NCBI RefSeq assembly: GCF_900460315.1 | Contig: NZ_UHIO01000001.1 | Span: forward strand, 1,951,501 to 2,015,500 | From: Veillonella criceti | GTDB lineage: Bacteria; Bacillota; Negativicutes; Veillonellales; Veillonellaceae | Reading direction: 5' to 3' | Length of the DNA stretch: 64,000 nt | Part shown: in pieces, positions 17,764 to 27,209 of the stretch | Layout: the number at the start of each line of letters is the position of its first letter | How positions within the stretch are numbered: the stretch's first letter is position 1 | Notes under the pieces: model-generated | Database searches by the model: none | What the model saw: only the letters and a program-made list of their open reading frames with translations | What the model was told of the DNA's origin: nothing | Made by a program: the position numbers and the translations under genes

Positions 17764-18255
17764 ATGAAAGTTGGCATTGTAATGGGTAGTGACTCTGATT
17801 TAGGAGTTATGAAAAAAGCGGCAGACGTACTGAAAGAGTTTGGTATTGATTATGAAATGGTTATTGCATCGGCTCATCGTACGCCAGAAGAAGTAAAAAA
17901 ATTTGTAACTCGCTTAGAAGCTGAAGGTGCTATTGCCTTTATTGCAGGAGCTGGAGCGGCTGCTCATTTACCTGGGGTTATTGCTAGTTTCACTGTATTG
18001 CCTGTTATAGGTGTACCTTTAAATGCTACGGCCTTAAAAGGTATAGACGCTCTATTAGCGATTGTGCAAATGCCGTCCGGTATGCCTGTTGCTACTATGG
18101 CTGTTGATGGCGCTAAAAATGCGGCTTTATTTGCAGTACAAATTGGGGCTGCTCAAAATGCTGATTTAAAAGCGCAGTATAAAGTGTATCGTGAAGATAT
18201 GGCAAAAGCAGTGATTGCGAAGAATGAAAAATTACAAGCAACATTAAATAAATAA
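17764..18255 (+). CDS. purE: N5-carboxyaminoimidazole ribonucleotide mutase
   Basis: A 163-residue PurE. The active-site loop GSDSDLGVMKKA, the SAHRTPEEV histidine segment and AGAGAAAHLPGVIAS identify it as the class I (mutase) type. That type converts N5-CAIR made by PurK into CAIR. No purK is present in this window. It opens the purE-C-F-M-N-H-D operon behind an AGGAGGGACTCAC ribosome site. An 88-base gap follows before purC. Confidence 0.94.
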   Translation: MKVGIVMGSDSDLGVMKKAADVLKEFGIDYEMVIASAHRTPEEVKKFVTRLEAEGAIAFIAGAGAAAHLPGVIASFTVLPVIGVPLNATALKGIDALLAIVQMPSGMPVATMAVDGAKNAALFAVQIGAAQNADLKAQYKVYREDMAKAVIAKNEKLQATLNK

Positions 18256-18343
18256 TTTAACGATTTCCCGTCAGTTTTAGGGCAGTTGATAGACTGTTCC
18301 TCGTTTATAAAATGACTATATTATGTTAATAGGAGGCAACACC

Positions 18344-19048
18344 ATGAACATGTTATATGAAGGTAAAGCAAAACAAGTATTTGAAACAGAAAACGCTAAT
18401 GAATATTTAGTTCATTATAAAGATGATGCTACGGCATTTAATGGTGAAAAAAAGGGGACAATCCATGATAAAGGTGTTTTAAACAATAAAATATCCTCCT
18501 TCTTCTTTGAATTGTTGGCAAAAGAAGGGGTACCTAATCATTTCATTAAACGTCTTAATGATCGTGACCAATTAGTTAAAAAATTAGAAATTTTGCCATT
18601 AGAAGTTATTGTTCGTAATATTATTGCTGGTTCTTTGTCCAAACGTCTTGGCATTGAAGAAGGAACGCCTTGTAAACGCCCTATTCTTGAATTTTGCTAT
18701 AAAAATGATGATTTAGGGGATCCTTTCATTAATGAAGATCAAATTTTAGCATTAGGTTGGGCCACTGAAGAACAAGTAGCGCTAGTTCGTAAATATGCTA
18801 TGCAAGTTAATGAAATTCTTAAAAAATTCTTAGCTGAAAAGAAAGTTACCTTGGTTGATTTTAAATTAGAATTTGGCCTTCATAATGGTGAAGTATTGCT
18901 AGGCGATGAAATTTCCCCTGATACTTGCCGTTTCTGGGATAGCGAAACGAATGAAAAACTTGATAAAGATCGTTTCCGTCGCGACCTTGGCAATGTAGAA
19001 GATGCTTATAAAGAAATGTTATTCCGCCTAACTGGCGAACGTGCGTAA
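18344..19048 (+). CDS. purC: SAICAR synthetase
   Basis: A 234-residue enzyme that condenses CAIR with aspartate using ATP. The N-terminus MLYEGKAKQVFE, LPLEVIVRNIIAGSL and VDFKLEFG with a downstream DEISPDTCRFWD are the family signatures. The ATG at 18344 follows AGGAGG at seven bases; a start seven codons earlier would overlap that site. Thirteen bases separate it from purF. Confidence 0.95.
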   Translation: MNMLYEGKAKQVFETENANEYLVHYKDDATAFNGEKKGTIHDKGVLNNKISSFFFELLAKEGVPNHFIKRLNDRDQLVKKLEILPLEVIVRNIIAGSLSKRLGIEEGTPCKRPILEFCYKNDDLGDPFINEDQILALGWATEEQVALVRKYAMQVNEILKKFLAEKKVTLVDFKLEFGLHNGEVLLGDEISPDTCRFWDSETNEKLDKDRFRRDLGNVEDAYKEMLFRLTGERA

Positions 19049-19060
19049 TAGGAGATACAC

Positions 19061-20485
19061 ATGCATTACGACTCTATATTTGACAAGTGGCATGAAGAGT
19101 GTGGCGTATTTGGGATGTATGATCGCCATTTAAATGTAGGTAATTTCACCTATTGGGGCTTGTTTGCCTTGCAGCATCGCGGACAGGAAAGTGCCGGTAT
19201 TGCTATTAGTGATGGATCTAATATTGAGGTTACTAAGGGCATGGGCCTTATTACCGAAGCCATTAAACAATTGCCTGATGTACCTGGTGGTTTCATTACG
19301 TCAGGCCATGTACGTTACTCTACAACGGGGTCTAATAATCCTAAAAATATCCAGCCTTTGGTTATTCATTATCAAGGCGGCGATATGGCAGTTGCTCATA
19401 ATGGGAATTTAACTAATGCCTTAGATTTGCGCCGTGAACTAGAAGGTAGTGGGTCAATTTTCCAAACGACTATGGATTCGGAAGTTATTGTTAATTTGAT
19501 TGCTCGTTCTAAAGCAGAAAGTACAGAGGAGCGCATTGTAGAAGCGGTGCGTCGTATTGAAGGGGCATTTTCTTTAGTTATTAGCACAAATGACAAACTG
19601 ATTGGGGTTCGTGATGCTAATGGCTTTAGACCACTTTGTTTAGGCAAGACGGAACATGGGTATGTGTTGTCTTCTGAAACTTGTGCACTTGATGCGATAA
19701 AAGCAGAATTTGTGCGTCATATAGATCCCGGTGAAATGGTTATTATTGATGACAGTGGTGTACGAAGTCGTTTATTTGTAGAATCCGAAGCGGCTATTAA
19801 TAAAGCTCTTTGCGTATTTGAATATATTTATTTTGCCCGTTCTGATAGTGAAATTGATGGCCAAAGTGTGTACCAAGCTCGTTTAAATATGGGACGCGAG
19901 TTAGCACGAGAAACTAAATATGAAGCAGATTTAGTTATGTCAATTCCTGACTCAGGCACAACGGCAGCGCTCGGCTATGCACGGGAATCAGGGATTCCTT
20001 TTGGCGAAGGATTGATTAAAAATCGCTATATGGGACGTACCTTTATTAAACCAGATCAAGCACAGCGAGAATTAGCTGTGCGCATGAAACTAAATGCAGT
20101 GGCTGATGTGGTGAAAGGTAAACGCATTGTTTTAATTGATGATTCGATTGTTCGCGGTACTACCAGTGGTATTATTGTGCGGATGTTAAAAGAAGCAGGC
20201 GCTAAAGAAATTTATATGTGTGTTAGCTCACCGGCTATTGAATATCCATGCCATTATGGAATTGATACATCCGTGCGTAAAGAGTTAATTGCAGCGACGC
20301 ATACAACGGATCAAATTAGAGAGTATATCCAAGCGGATAAACTTCATTATTTAAGCCGTGAAGGCTTGTGCCGTGCAGTAAGTGGTGTACCAGAAGCAGA
20401 GCTGTGCTTTGCTTGTTTTGATGGCGATTATGCTGTAAGTGTTCCGGAAGACCAAGACGAGGGAGGAAAATATGTGCTCGAATAA
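19061..20485 (+). CDS. purF: amidophosphoribosyltransferase
   Basis: A 474-residue enzyme committing PRPP to purine synthesis (PRPP + Gln to phosphoribosylamine). The catalytic N-terminal Cys of the mature enzyme is Cys14 in ECGVFG, preceded by a short propeptide. The PRPP loop reads VLIDDSIVRGTTS. Cysteines in CVFEY, MCVSSPAIEYPC and CFAC match the 4Fe-4S ligands of the Bacillus-type enzyme, suggesting an oxygen-sensitive iron-sulfur form. The stop overlaps the purM start by 14 bases. Confidence 0.95.
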   Translation: MHYDSIFDKWHEECGVFGMYDRHLNVGNFTYWGLFALQHRGQESAGIAISDGSNIEVTKGMGLITEAIKQLPDVPGGFITSGHVRYSTTGSNNPKNIQPLVIHYQGGDMAVAHNGNLTNALDLRRELEGSGSIFQTTMDSEVIVNLIARSKAESTEERIVEAVRRIEGAFSLVISTNDKLIGVRDANGFRPLCLGKTEHGYVLSSETCALDAIKAEFVRHIDPGEMVIIDDSGVRSRLFVESEAAINKALCVFEYIYFARSDSEIDGQSVYQARLNMGRELARETKYEADLVMSIPDSGTTAALGYARESGIPFGEGLIKNRYMGRTFIKPDQAQRELAVRMKLNAVADVVKGKRIVLIDDSIVRGTTSGIIVRMLKEAGAKEIYMCVSSPAIEYPCHYGIDTSVRKELIAATHTTDQIREYIQADKLHYLSREGLCRAVSGVPEAELCFACFDGDYAVSVPEDQDEGGKYVLE

Positions 20486-21536
20486 AGGTGGCGTAACATA
20501 TCGTGATGCTGGTGTTGATATTGATGCTGGCAATAAAGCAGTCGATTTAATGAAAGCAGCGGTGCGACGTACGTATACATCTGGGGTAGTTGGTGATATC
20601 GGTGGCTTTGGAGGCTTGTTCTCCTTAGCTGGTTTTGATATGAAAGAACCTATGCTTGTATCCGGTACAGATGGTGTAGGTACTAAATTACGCTTGGCAA
20701 TTATGATGGATAAACACGATACGATTGGCCAAGACTGTGTGGCTATGAGTGTGAATGATATCCTTGTACAAGGTGCTACACCACTTTTTTTCTTAGACTA
20801 TATTGCCGTTGGTAAATTAGTGCCAGAACAAGTCGCTACTATCGTGCGCGGTGTGGCCGAAGCTTGTGAAGAGTCGGGCTGTGCTTTATTAGGTGGTGAA
20901 ACGGCTGAAATGGCTGGTTTCTATGGTGATGGTGACTATGATGTGGCTGGTTTTGCCGTTGGCATTGTAGACCGTCCGCGTTTGTTGACAGGTGAAACAA
21001 TTAAAGCTGGTGATATTTTATTGGGGTTACCATCTACAGGCGTTCATTCCAATGGTTTTTCTTTAGTTCGTAAAATCGTATTCGACGTACAGAATATGAA
21101 GTTGACGGATGGAATTCCAGAATTTGGTAAAACACTAGGTGAAGAATTATTAACGCCAACTCGTTTATATCCAAAAGCTGTATTGCCATTGACTCGTAAA
21201 GGGCTTTTAAAAGGAATGGTACACGTGACGGGGGGCGGATTCTATGATAATATTCCACGTATTTTACCAGATGGTACCTCTGCCCGTGTAAATGCGGATG
21301 CGTGGCCTAAATTACCTGTTTTTGAAAAATTACAAGAATGGGGTAAGGTGGCGACAAAAGAAATGTACCGTACCTTTAATATGGGAATTGGTATGATTTT
21401 AGTCGTAGCTCCTGAAGATTTAGCGGCTGTGAAAGCACAATTGGCTAAAGTAAATGAAACGGTATATGAAATTGGGCGTATTGAAACTGCTGGCGATGAA
21501 CGTGTAATTATGGAAGGACGTGAATTCGTTGACTAA
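20472..21536 (+). CDS. purM: AIR synthetase (phosphoribosylformylglycinamidine cyclo-ligase)
   Basis: A 354-residue enzyme that closes the imidazole ring of FGAM to give AIR. The N-terminal YRDAGVDIDAGNKAV, the core GTDGVGTKLRLA, and HVTGGGFYDNIPRILP are characteristic. The ATG at 20472 follows GGGAGGAAAAT inside the end of purF, so translation is coupled. The 3' end overlaps the purN start region. Confidence 0.95.
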   Translation: MCSNKGGVTYRDAGVDIDAGNKAVDLMKAAVRRTYTSGVVGDIGGFGGLFSLAGFDMKEPMLVSGTDGVGTKLRLAIMMDKHDTIGQDCVAMSVNDILVQGATPLFFLDYIAVGKLVPEQVATIVRGVAEACEESGCALLGGETAEMAGFYGDGDYDVAGFAVGIVDRPRLLTGETIKAGDILLGLPSTGVHSNGFSLVRKIVFDVQNMKLTDGIPEFGKTLGEELLTPTRLYPKAVLPLTRKGLLKGMVHVTGGGFYDNIPRILPDGTSARVNADAWPKLPVFEKLQEWGKVATKEMYRTFNMGIGMILVVAPEDLAAVKAQLAKVNETVYEIGRIETAGDERVIMEGREFVD

Positions 21537-22137
21537 GCGAATTGCCATTTTTGCAAGTGGTCGTGGTTCGAATGCAGCTGCTTTATATGAAGCCATTCAA
21601 GCAGGGACGATTCAGGCGCAAGTAGTGGTTGTGTTAAGCGATCATCAAGAGGTACCTGTGTTAGGACGAGCGGCTGAATGGGGTGTGCCCTCTGTTGTTG
21701 TAGAACGTAAAGCCTATGCGAGTAAAGAGGCTTTTGAAGAAGCTATGTTAGCAGCTATTGCACCTTATGAACCAGAAGCGATTGTATTGGCTGGTTATAT
21801 GCGCTTGTTAGGGCCTACGTTTATTAAGCCGTATGAACATAAGATTTTAAATATTCACCCCGCCTTATTACCTTCTTTTCCTGGGTTGCATGCGCAGGGG
21901 CAGGCTGTAGCAGCGGGTGTAAAGGTAAGTGGCTGTACGGTTCACTTTGTTGATACGGGTATGGACTCAGGGCCGATTATTATGCAAGCTGTGGTACCAG
22001 TTTATGCGGATGATACCGAAGATACCTTAGCAGCGCGTATTCTTCCAGAAGAACATAAAATATATAAAAAAGCATTGGCCCTCTTTTGTGAGGACAGATT
22101 AACGATTAAGAATCATATTGTGCACATTGAGGACTAG
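21529..22137 (+). CDS. purN: glycinamide ribonucleotide formyltransferase
   Basis: A 202-residue 10-formyl-THF-dependent transformylase making FGAR. It opens with KRIAIFASGRGSNAAAL and contains HPALLPSFPGLHAQGQAV with the catalytic-region His, then VHFVDTGMDSGPIIMQ. I chose TTG at 21529 (protein start MTKRIAIF), ten bases after GGAAGGA inside purM, matching the family N-terminus. The GTG at 21520 is only one base from that site. A TTG start overlapping purM by eight bases implies coupled, reduced translation. The start choice is moderately certain. Confidence 0.9.
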   Translation: MTKRIAIFASGRGSNAAALYEAIQAGTIQAQVVVVLSDHQEVPVLGRAAEWGVPSVVVERKAYASKEAFEEAMLAAIAPYEPEAIVLAGYMRLLGPTFIKPYEHKILNIHPALLPSFPGLHAQGQAVAAGVKVSGCTVHFVDTGMDSGPIIMQAVVPVYADDTEDTLAARILPEEHKIYKKALALFCEDRLTIKNHIVHIED

Positions 22138-22198
22138 CCTTAGGGCGGTCCTTTTGTGCCCATTTGGGCTTGTTGAGCCAGTTTGTAGGAGGTTTTCT

Positions 22199-23728
22199 AT
22201 GATTAAAAATGCACTCATTAGTGTATCCGATAAAACAGGTGTTGTTGAATTTGCGAAATCTTTGGCTGACTTAGGCGTAACGATTTACTCTACTGGTGGT
22301 ACATTTCGCGCAATAGCTGATGCTGGTGTGGCAGTACATCAAGTAGAAGAGTTAACACAATTTCCTGAAATGATGGATGGTCGTGTTAAAACGTTGCATC
22401 CTATGGTTCATGGTGGCATTTTGGCCGTACGTGATAATGCGGAACATGTAAAAGCTATGAATGACCATGGTATTCAACCATTAGATTTAGTGGTCGTTAA
22501 TTTATATCCATTCCGTGAAACGATTGCTAAACTTAATGTTGCTTTAGAAGAAGCCATTGAAAACATTGATATTGGTGGCCCTACCATGGTTCGCTCGGCG
22601 GCTAAAAATAATGCCTATGTAGGGATTGTAGTCAATCCTGAACGCTATGATGAAGTGATTGCTCGTTTGAAGGCCGATGGTGATTTAGGCCGTGAATTCC
22701 GGTTTGCTTTAGCGAAAGAAGCCTTTGCACATACAGCGGCTTATGATACAGCCATCGCTAATTATTTTAGTGAACAATTAGGGCAGACGCCATTTCCACC
22801 AGAATATTTACAGGCTTATGAAAAAGTAACGGACCTTCGCTATGGTGAAAATCCACATCAAAAAGCAGCTTTTTATAAAGAAATTGGGGCAGCCACTGGC
22901 ATGGGGGCCATGAAACAACTTCATGGCAAAGACTTATCCTATAACAATATTGTAGATATGGAAGCGGCTTGGAATATGGTTTGGGAATTTGAAGAGCCGG
23001 CTGCTTGTATCATTAAGCATACAAACCCTTGTGGGGCCGCTACGGGCGCAACCTTGCAAGAGGCATATGTAAAAGCCTATGAAGCTGATTCCGTATCAGC
23101 CTTTGGCGGTATTGTGGCACTTAATCGAGACGTAGACGAAGCTACGGCAACGGAAATGAGTAAACTTTTCTTGGAAGTGATTATGGCGCCTAAATTCTCA
23201 GCTAAAGCGTTAACTATTTTGGAAGCCAAGAAAAATATTCGTCTTATTGAATTAGAAAAACCAGCGTCCGATCAAGTAGTCGTAAAAAAAGTATCTGGTG
23301 GCCTATTAGTGCAGACAGAAGATGATTTACAAGAAGATGAAACTTCATATACGGTGGTTACTAAAGTACAACCCACTGAGGAGCAGTGGCAAGCGCTTCG
23401 CTTTGCTTGGAAATTGGTTAAACATGTAAAGTCTAATGCCATTTTAATTGCTAAAGATAACCAAACCTTAGGCGTTGGCGCCGGTCAGATGAATCGTGTA
23501 GGGGCGGCCAAAATTGCGCTTGAAGAAGCTGGTGAAAACGCACAAGGGGCAGTACTTGCATCTGATGCTTTCTTCCCATTTGGAGATACTGTGGCTACGG
23601 CTGCAACCCATGGTATTACGGCGATTATTCAACCAGGTGGTTCTATTCGTGATGAAGAGTCAATTGCTAAGGCTGATGAAGCAGGCATTGCTATGATATT
23701 CACGCATGTACGTCATTTTAAACACTAA
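22199..23728 (+). CDS. purH: bifunctional AICAR formyltransferase / IMP cyclohydrolase
   Basis: A 509-residue bifunctional enzyme performing the last two steps to IMP. The N-terminal MGS-like IMP cyclohydrolase domain (about 1-190) shows ALISVSDKTGVVEFAK and GGTFRAIADAG. The transformylase domain contains IIKHTNPCGAATG, and the C-terminal DAFFPFGDTV. The ATG follows GTAGGAGGTTTTCT. A 61-base gap follows purN; 18 bases separate it from purD. Confidence 0.95.
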   Translation: MIKNALISVSDKTGVVEFAKSLADLGVTIYSTGGTFRAIADAGVAVHQVEELTQFPEMMDGRVKTLHPMVHGGILAVRDNAEHVKAMNDHGIQPLDLVVVNLYPFRETIAKLNVALEEAIENIDIGGPTMVRSAAKNNAYVGIVVNPERYDEVIARLKADGDLGREFRFALAKEAFAHTAAYDTAIANYFSEQLGQTPFPPEYLQAYEKVTDLRYGENPHQKAAFYKEIGAATGMGAMKQLHGKDLSYNNIVDMEAAWNMVWEFEEPAACIIKHTNPCGAATGATLQEAYVKAYEADSVSAFGGIVALNRDVDEATATEMSKLFLEVIMAPKFSAKALTILEAKKNIRLIELEKPASDQVVVKKVSGGLLVQTEDDLQEDETSYTVVTKVQPTEEQWQALRFAWKLVKHVKSNAILIAKDNQTLGVGAGQMNRVGAAKIALEEAGENAQGAVLASDAFFPFGDTVATAATHGITAIIQPGGSIRDEESIAKADEAGIAMIFTHVRHFKH

Positions 23729-23746
23729 TTGACCCAAGGAGGATAT

Positions 23747-25018
23747 ATGAAAGTTTGCGTAATTGGATCAGGTGGTCGTGAACATACGTTAGCCTGGAAG
23801 TTGGCTCAGAGCGCATCGGTTAGCTCTGTCTATGCATTACCTGGTAGTAAGGCTATGGAAGATGTAGCGACTTGTGTAGCTTTAGATTGGCAAAAATTTG
23901 ATGAAGTGGTTGCGTTTGTGCAAAAAGAAAACATAGATCTTGTAGTGATAGGCCCAGAAGCTCCGTTAGTAGCAGGTTTAGCTGATGCAGTGCGGGCTGT
24001 TGGGATTGCTGTGTTTGGACCATCTAAAGCAGCGGCACAATTAGAAGGGTCTAAAGTGTTTGCTAAGGATTTGATGCAAAAATATAATATTCCAACGGCG
24101 GCGTATGGTGTTTTTTCAGAAGTAACAAAAGCTAAAGAATTTATCGCTAAGACAGGGGCACCTATTGTTATTAAGGCAGATGGGTTAGCAGCTGGTAAGG
24201 GTGTTGTTGTAGCGATGACGGAGGCAGAGGCTAATGCTGCCGTAGAAGATATGCTTTCAGCAAATCGTTTTGGTGATGCTGGTCATACCGTAGTCATTGA
24301 AGAGTTTATGGCGGGGGAGGAAGCATCTCTCTTGGCATTTGTAGATGGCACAACAGTAGTCCCTATGATTTCCTCGCAGGACCATAAGCGTATTTTCGAT
24401 GGCGATAAAGGCCCTAATACAGGCGGTATGGGTACCTATGCTCCCGCGCCTGTTATGACAGAGGATCTTCTCAAAGAGGCCTATGATACAATTTTAGTGC
24501 CTATGGTAGCTGCTATGAAAGCAGAAGGTATGCCATATGTAGGCTGCCTATATGCCGGTCTCATGATTACGCCAGAAGGACCTAAAGTGGTAGAATTTAA
24601 TGCTCGTTTTGGTGATCCTGAAACGCAAGTAGTCTTGCCTTTACTAAAGGGGGATTTAGGGACCATCATGTTAGCTTGTGCTAAGGGGGAATTAGATTCT
24701 CATATGGTAGAGTGGCATAAAGGGAGTGCTGCTTGTGTTATTTTAGCCTCTCAAGGTTATCCTGAAAGCGCTCACAAGGGGGACGTTATTACTGGTGATT
24801 TAAGTTTTACTGAAGATACCTTAGTGTTCCATTCGGGGACAGCTTTTGTTGAGGATCATTTTGAAACCGCCGGTGGTCGTGTATTGGGAGTCGTTGGCCT
24901 TGGTAAAGACTTACAAAGCGCTCTTGATGTAGCCTATCAGCGAGTAGGTCGCATTCAGTTTGAAGGTAGCCAGCATCGCACTGACATTGGACAAAAGGCA
25001 TTTGCTCATTTAGTTTAA
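23747..25018 (+). CDS. purD: phosphoribosylamine-glycine ligase
   Basis: A 423-residue ATP-grasp ligase (PRA + Gly + ATP to GAR). The N-terminal Rossmann-like GSGGREHTLAWKLAQS, the ATP-grasp PIVIKADGLAAGKGVVVA and MITPEGPKVVEFNARFGDPE are present. The ATG at 23747 follows AAGGAGGATAT; a TTG-like earlier start is less likely. It is the last gene of the operon, and I see no clear terminator before the next promoter. Confidence 0.95.
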   Translation: MKVCVIGSGGREHTLAWKLAQSASVSSVYALPGSKAMEDVATCVALDWQKFDEVVAFVQKENIDLVVIGPEAPLVAGLADAVRAVGIAVFGPSKAAAQLEGSKVFAKDLMQKYNIPTAAYGVFSEVTKAKEFIAKTGAPIVIKADGLAAGKGVVVAMTEAEANAAVEDMLSANRFGDAGHTVVIEEFMAGEEASLLAFVDGTTVVPMISSQDHKRIFDGDKGPNTGGMGTYAPAPVMTEDLLKEAYDTILVPMVAAMKAEGMPYVGCLYAGLMITPEGPKVVEFNARFGDPETQVVLPLLKGDLGTIMLACAKGELDSHMVEWHKGSAACVILASQGYPESAHKGDVITGDLSFTEDTLVFHSGTAFVEDHFETAGGRVLGVVGLGKDLQSALDVAYQRVGRIQFEGSQHRTDIGQKAFAHLV

Positions 25019-25052
25019 AATTCAGCGATTTGTGAAGTATTAAATCAAAATA

Positions 25053-25082
25053 TTTACGCTTGTTGAAAAATAGGTGTATAAT
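25053..25082 (+). promoter_or_regulatory. probable promoter of the XRE regulator gene
   Basis: TTTACG (25053-25058), 18 bases, TATAAT (25077-25082), with a consensus -10, about 60 bases before the ATG of the XRE gene. Confidence 0.55.
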
Positions 25083-25144
25083 AGAGACAGAATTTGTCTA
25101 TTTTGAGTAGTATATGATAGGCCAATGAAGCGGGGCGTGATAAT

Positions 25145-25507
25145 ATGGCGTTATATAAAAATCTTAAACGAGTTCGTATGAGGACCGGTAAAAGTCAATT
25201 GGAAGTAGCTAATAGTGTAGGTATTAGTAATGCTGCTCTATCTAATTATGAAACTGGCTACCGTGAGCCTGACTTAGAAACGTTAAAGCAATTAGCCGTA
25301 TATTATGGTGTGTCCTTAGATGAATTGGCTGAGGTCAAACCTAGTTTGCCTCCAGTCTACGACTTATGGGCTGTTATCAAAAACAAGGAAGTTGCCTTTA
25401 ATGGTAAACAGTATGCCTTGAAGCCTTCACAGCGGCAACAATTGCGCAAACAATTGGCTGCATTTTTTGAGAAATACGACCCTGTAGTCGAAAAAACAAA
25501 GAAGTAA
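25145..25507 (+). CDS. XRE family helix-turn-helix regulator
   Basis: A 120-residue protein. An N-terminal HTH_3 domain (about residues 4-60, LKRVRMRTGKSQLEVANSVG then SNAALSNYETGYREPDLETL) resembles phage-type repressors. A short C-terminal region with a basic QRQQLRKQL helix follows. It has its own promoter and lies after purD; its target is unknown. A chromosomal housekeeping regulator is more likely than phage origin, since no phage genes are near. Confidence 0.85.
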   Translation: MALYKNLKRVRMRTGKSQLEVANSVGISNAALSNYETGYREPDLETLKQLAVYYGVSLDELAEVKPSLPPVYDLWAVIKNKEVAFNGKQYALKPSQRQQLRKQLAAFFEKYDPVVEKTKK

Positions 25508-25645
25508 GGTAACCGTAAATAACAGAATAAGTTAAAAGGGTAGGCTGATTGCTTAGCAAAAGCATACCAACGATTAGTAATGAATACATAAATGTAAGTA
25601 GTAAGTTGTAAAATGTTATGTATGAATTAAAATAGGCGAAATACT

Positions 25646-25694
25646 AAAAAGGAGCTATGGCCTCAAGCTTGTCTTGAGGGATAGCTCCTTTTTG
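25646..25694. terminator. bidirectional intrinsic terminator
   Basis: AAAAAGGAGCTAT-CCTCAAG / CTTGAGG-ATAGCTCCTTTTT forms a long symmetric hairpin with an A run on one side and a T run on the other. It lies between the XRE gene and the convergent hydrolase gene and can serve both. Confidence 0.92.
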
Positions 25695-25778
25695 GGTGGT
25701 GACTACTATCGAAAATAGAGTCTTGTCCTATAACCCAGAGTCTGATAGATGTATAAGTGATTAAGATGAAAATTACTT

Positions 25779-26450
25779 TTATAAGGTAATTGTAGTACCT
25801 GGATCTACCACAAGTCCTTTTAATTTATGGGTAGCTTCTAATTGTTTCACATAGTCATGCGGATCTTTGTCGATAACAGGCCAAGTTTTATAGTGAATAG
25901 GAATTGTAACTTTGGCTTTGATTAGAGAGGCTGCTAATAGCGCATCTTCAACGCCCATTGTGAAATTATCACCAATAGGTAATAAGGCATAATCAATATC
26001 GCCAAAGCGATTTAAATATTGCATATCACTAAAGAAGGCCGTATCTCCCGCAAAGTAGATTGTTTTGCCGTAGAAGTTAAAAATGCCACCCGCTGCATGG
26101 CCCCCTGGAATACCGGCACCATGAAAGGCAGGGGTAAGACGGACAGAACCAAATTCGAAATCAAACTTGCCCCCTAGATGCATAGCATGGGCTTTTAAAC
26201 CTGCTGATTCTGCTTTGTGTGCGACTTCTGCTGTAGAAATGAGTAATGCATCATTGGCTTTACCGATAGTATCGGCATCACCATAATGATCGCCATGGCC
26301 GTGGCTGACAAAAATATATTGGCACTTAATATCTTCGGGTTTAGCAATCTCCCAAGTATTACCATTGAAAAAAGGATCGCATACAATAGAAACTTCGCCA
26401 TTGCTGAGTAAAAAGGTAGAGTGACCATAATAGGTTAATGTTACTGCCAT
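25779..26450 (-). CDS. metallo-beta-lactamase-fold metal-dependent hydrolase (UPF0173/YtkL-like)
   Basis: A 223-residue cytoplasmic hydrolase of the UlaG/UPF0173 group. It starts MAVTLTYYGHSTFLLSNGE. The metal motif HGHGDHYGD (about residues 50-58), FAGDTAFF and the later IPIHYKTWP are typical of the family. The substrate is not known. An AAGGAGGC site precedes the ATG. It stands alone on the minus strand between the XRE gene and moaC. Confidence 0.88.
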   Translation of the reverse strand: MAVTLTYYGHSTFLLSNGEVSIVCDPFFNGNTWEIAKPEDIKCQYIFVSHGHGDHYGDADTIGKANDALLISTAEVAHKAESAGLKAHAMHLGGKFDFEFGSVRLTPAFHGAGIPGGHAAGGIFNFYGKTIYFAGDTAFFSDMQYLNRFGDIDYALLPIGDNFTMGVEDALLAASLIKAKVTIPIHYKTWPVIDKDPHDYVKQLEATHKLKGLVVDPGTTITL

Positions 26451-26618
26451 AAGAGATGCCTCCTTGTGATTAAAATATTAGACTACTTATATATAACATG
26501 ATACCATAGAATTAGATTGAATTATATGAAATAAGTAAGCGCTATTATATTAATAAAGCGCGTAAAGATTAAACATGTAAGAGTTGTTAAAAATAATAGT
26601 ACATTTTTGAGGTTGTAT

Positions 26619-27107
26619 ATGGAACTAACACATTTTGATGAAGCGGGTAATGCGCGTATGGTAGATGTCAGTGATAAAGCGGTAACAACGCGTGTGGCTG
26701 TAGCAGAAGGATTCATTACGGTTAATGAAGAGATTTATAAACGGATTGCAGCAGGGACAATGAAAAAAGGGGACGTGTTAAGTGTTGCTCAGTTAGCGGC
26801 GATAATGGGTGCCAAGCAAACATCTAATCTAATCCCTTTGTGTCATCCTTTAAGTTTGAGTAAAGTGGCTGTGATTTGTGAATTAGAGCCAACTAAACAA
26901 GCCGTTAGAATTGAAGCGACGGTTAAAACAACAGGACAAACTGGAGTAGAAATGGAAGCGCTTACCGCTGTGCAGGTGGGATTACTCACTGTATATGATA
27001 TGTGTAAGGCTATTGATAAAAGCATGGTTATGGGGCCAGTCTATTTACTTGAAAAGTCGGGGGGCAAGAGTGGTCATTTTGTGAATACTTCAGTTAAAAC
27101 CGTGTAA
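26619..27107 (+). CDS. moaC: cyclic pyranopterin monophosphate synthase
   Basis: A 162-residue MoaC, the second enzyme of molybdenum cofactor synthesis. It shows [30 protein letters not shown] and [24 protein letters not shown] with the catalytic-site KAIDK, ending SGGKSGH. The ATG at 26619 gives the standard N-terminus. Other moa genes are not adjacent, so it is a detached member of the pathway. It could support a molybdoenzyme elsewhere in the genome. Confidence 0.93.
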   Translation: MELTHFDEAGNARMVDVSDKAVTTRVAVAEGFITVNEEIYKRIAAGTMKKGDVLSVAQLAAIMGAKQTSNLIPLCHPLSLSKVAVICELEPTKQAVRIEATVKTTGQTGVEMEALTAVQVGLLTVYDMCKAIDKSMVMGPVYLLEKSGGKSGHFVNTSVKTV

Positions 27108-27209
27108 ATTCTTTTGTGGTGACAAGCCATATTGAGAAAAGACTTGAAGGTAGCGTTATAATTAGGTAAAATAAGATGTTAGACTAAATAGTAAAAAGAA
27201 GGATGACTT

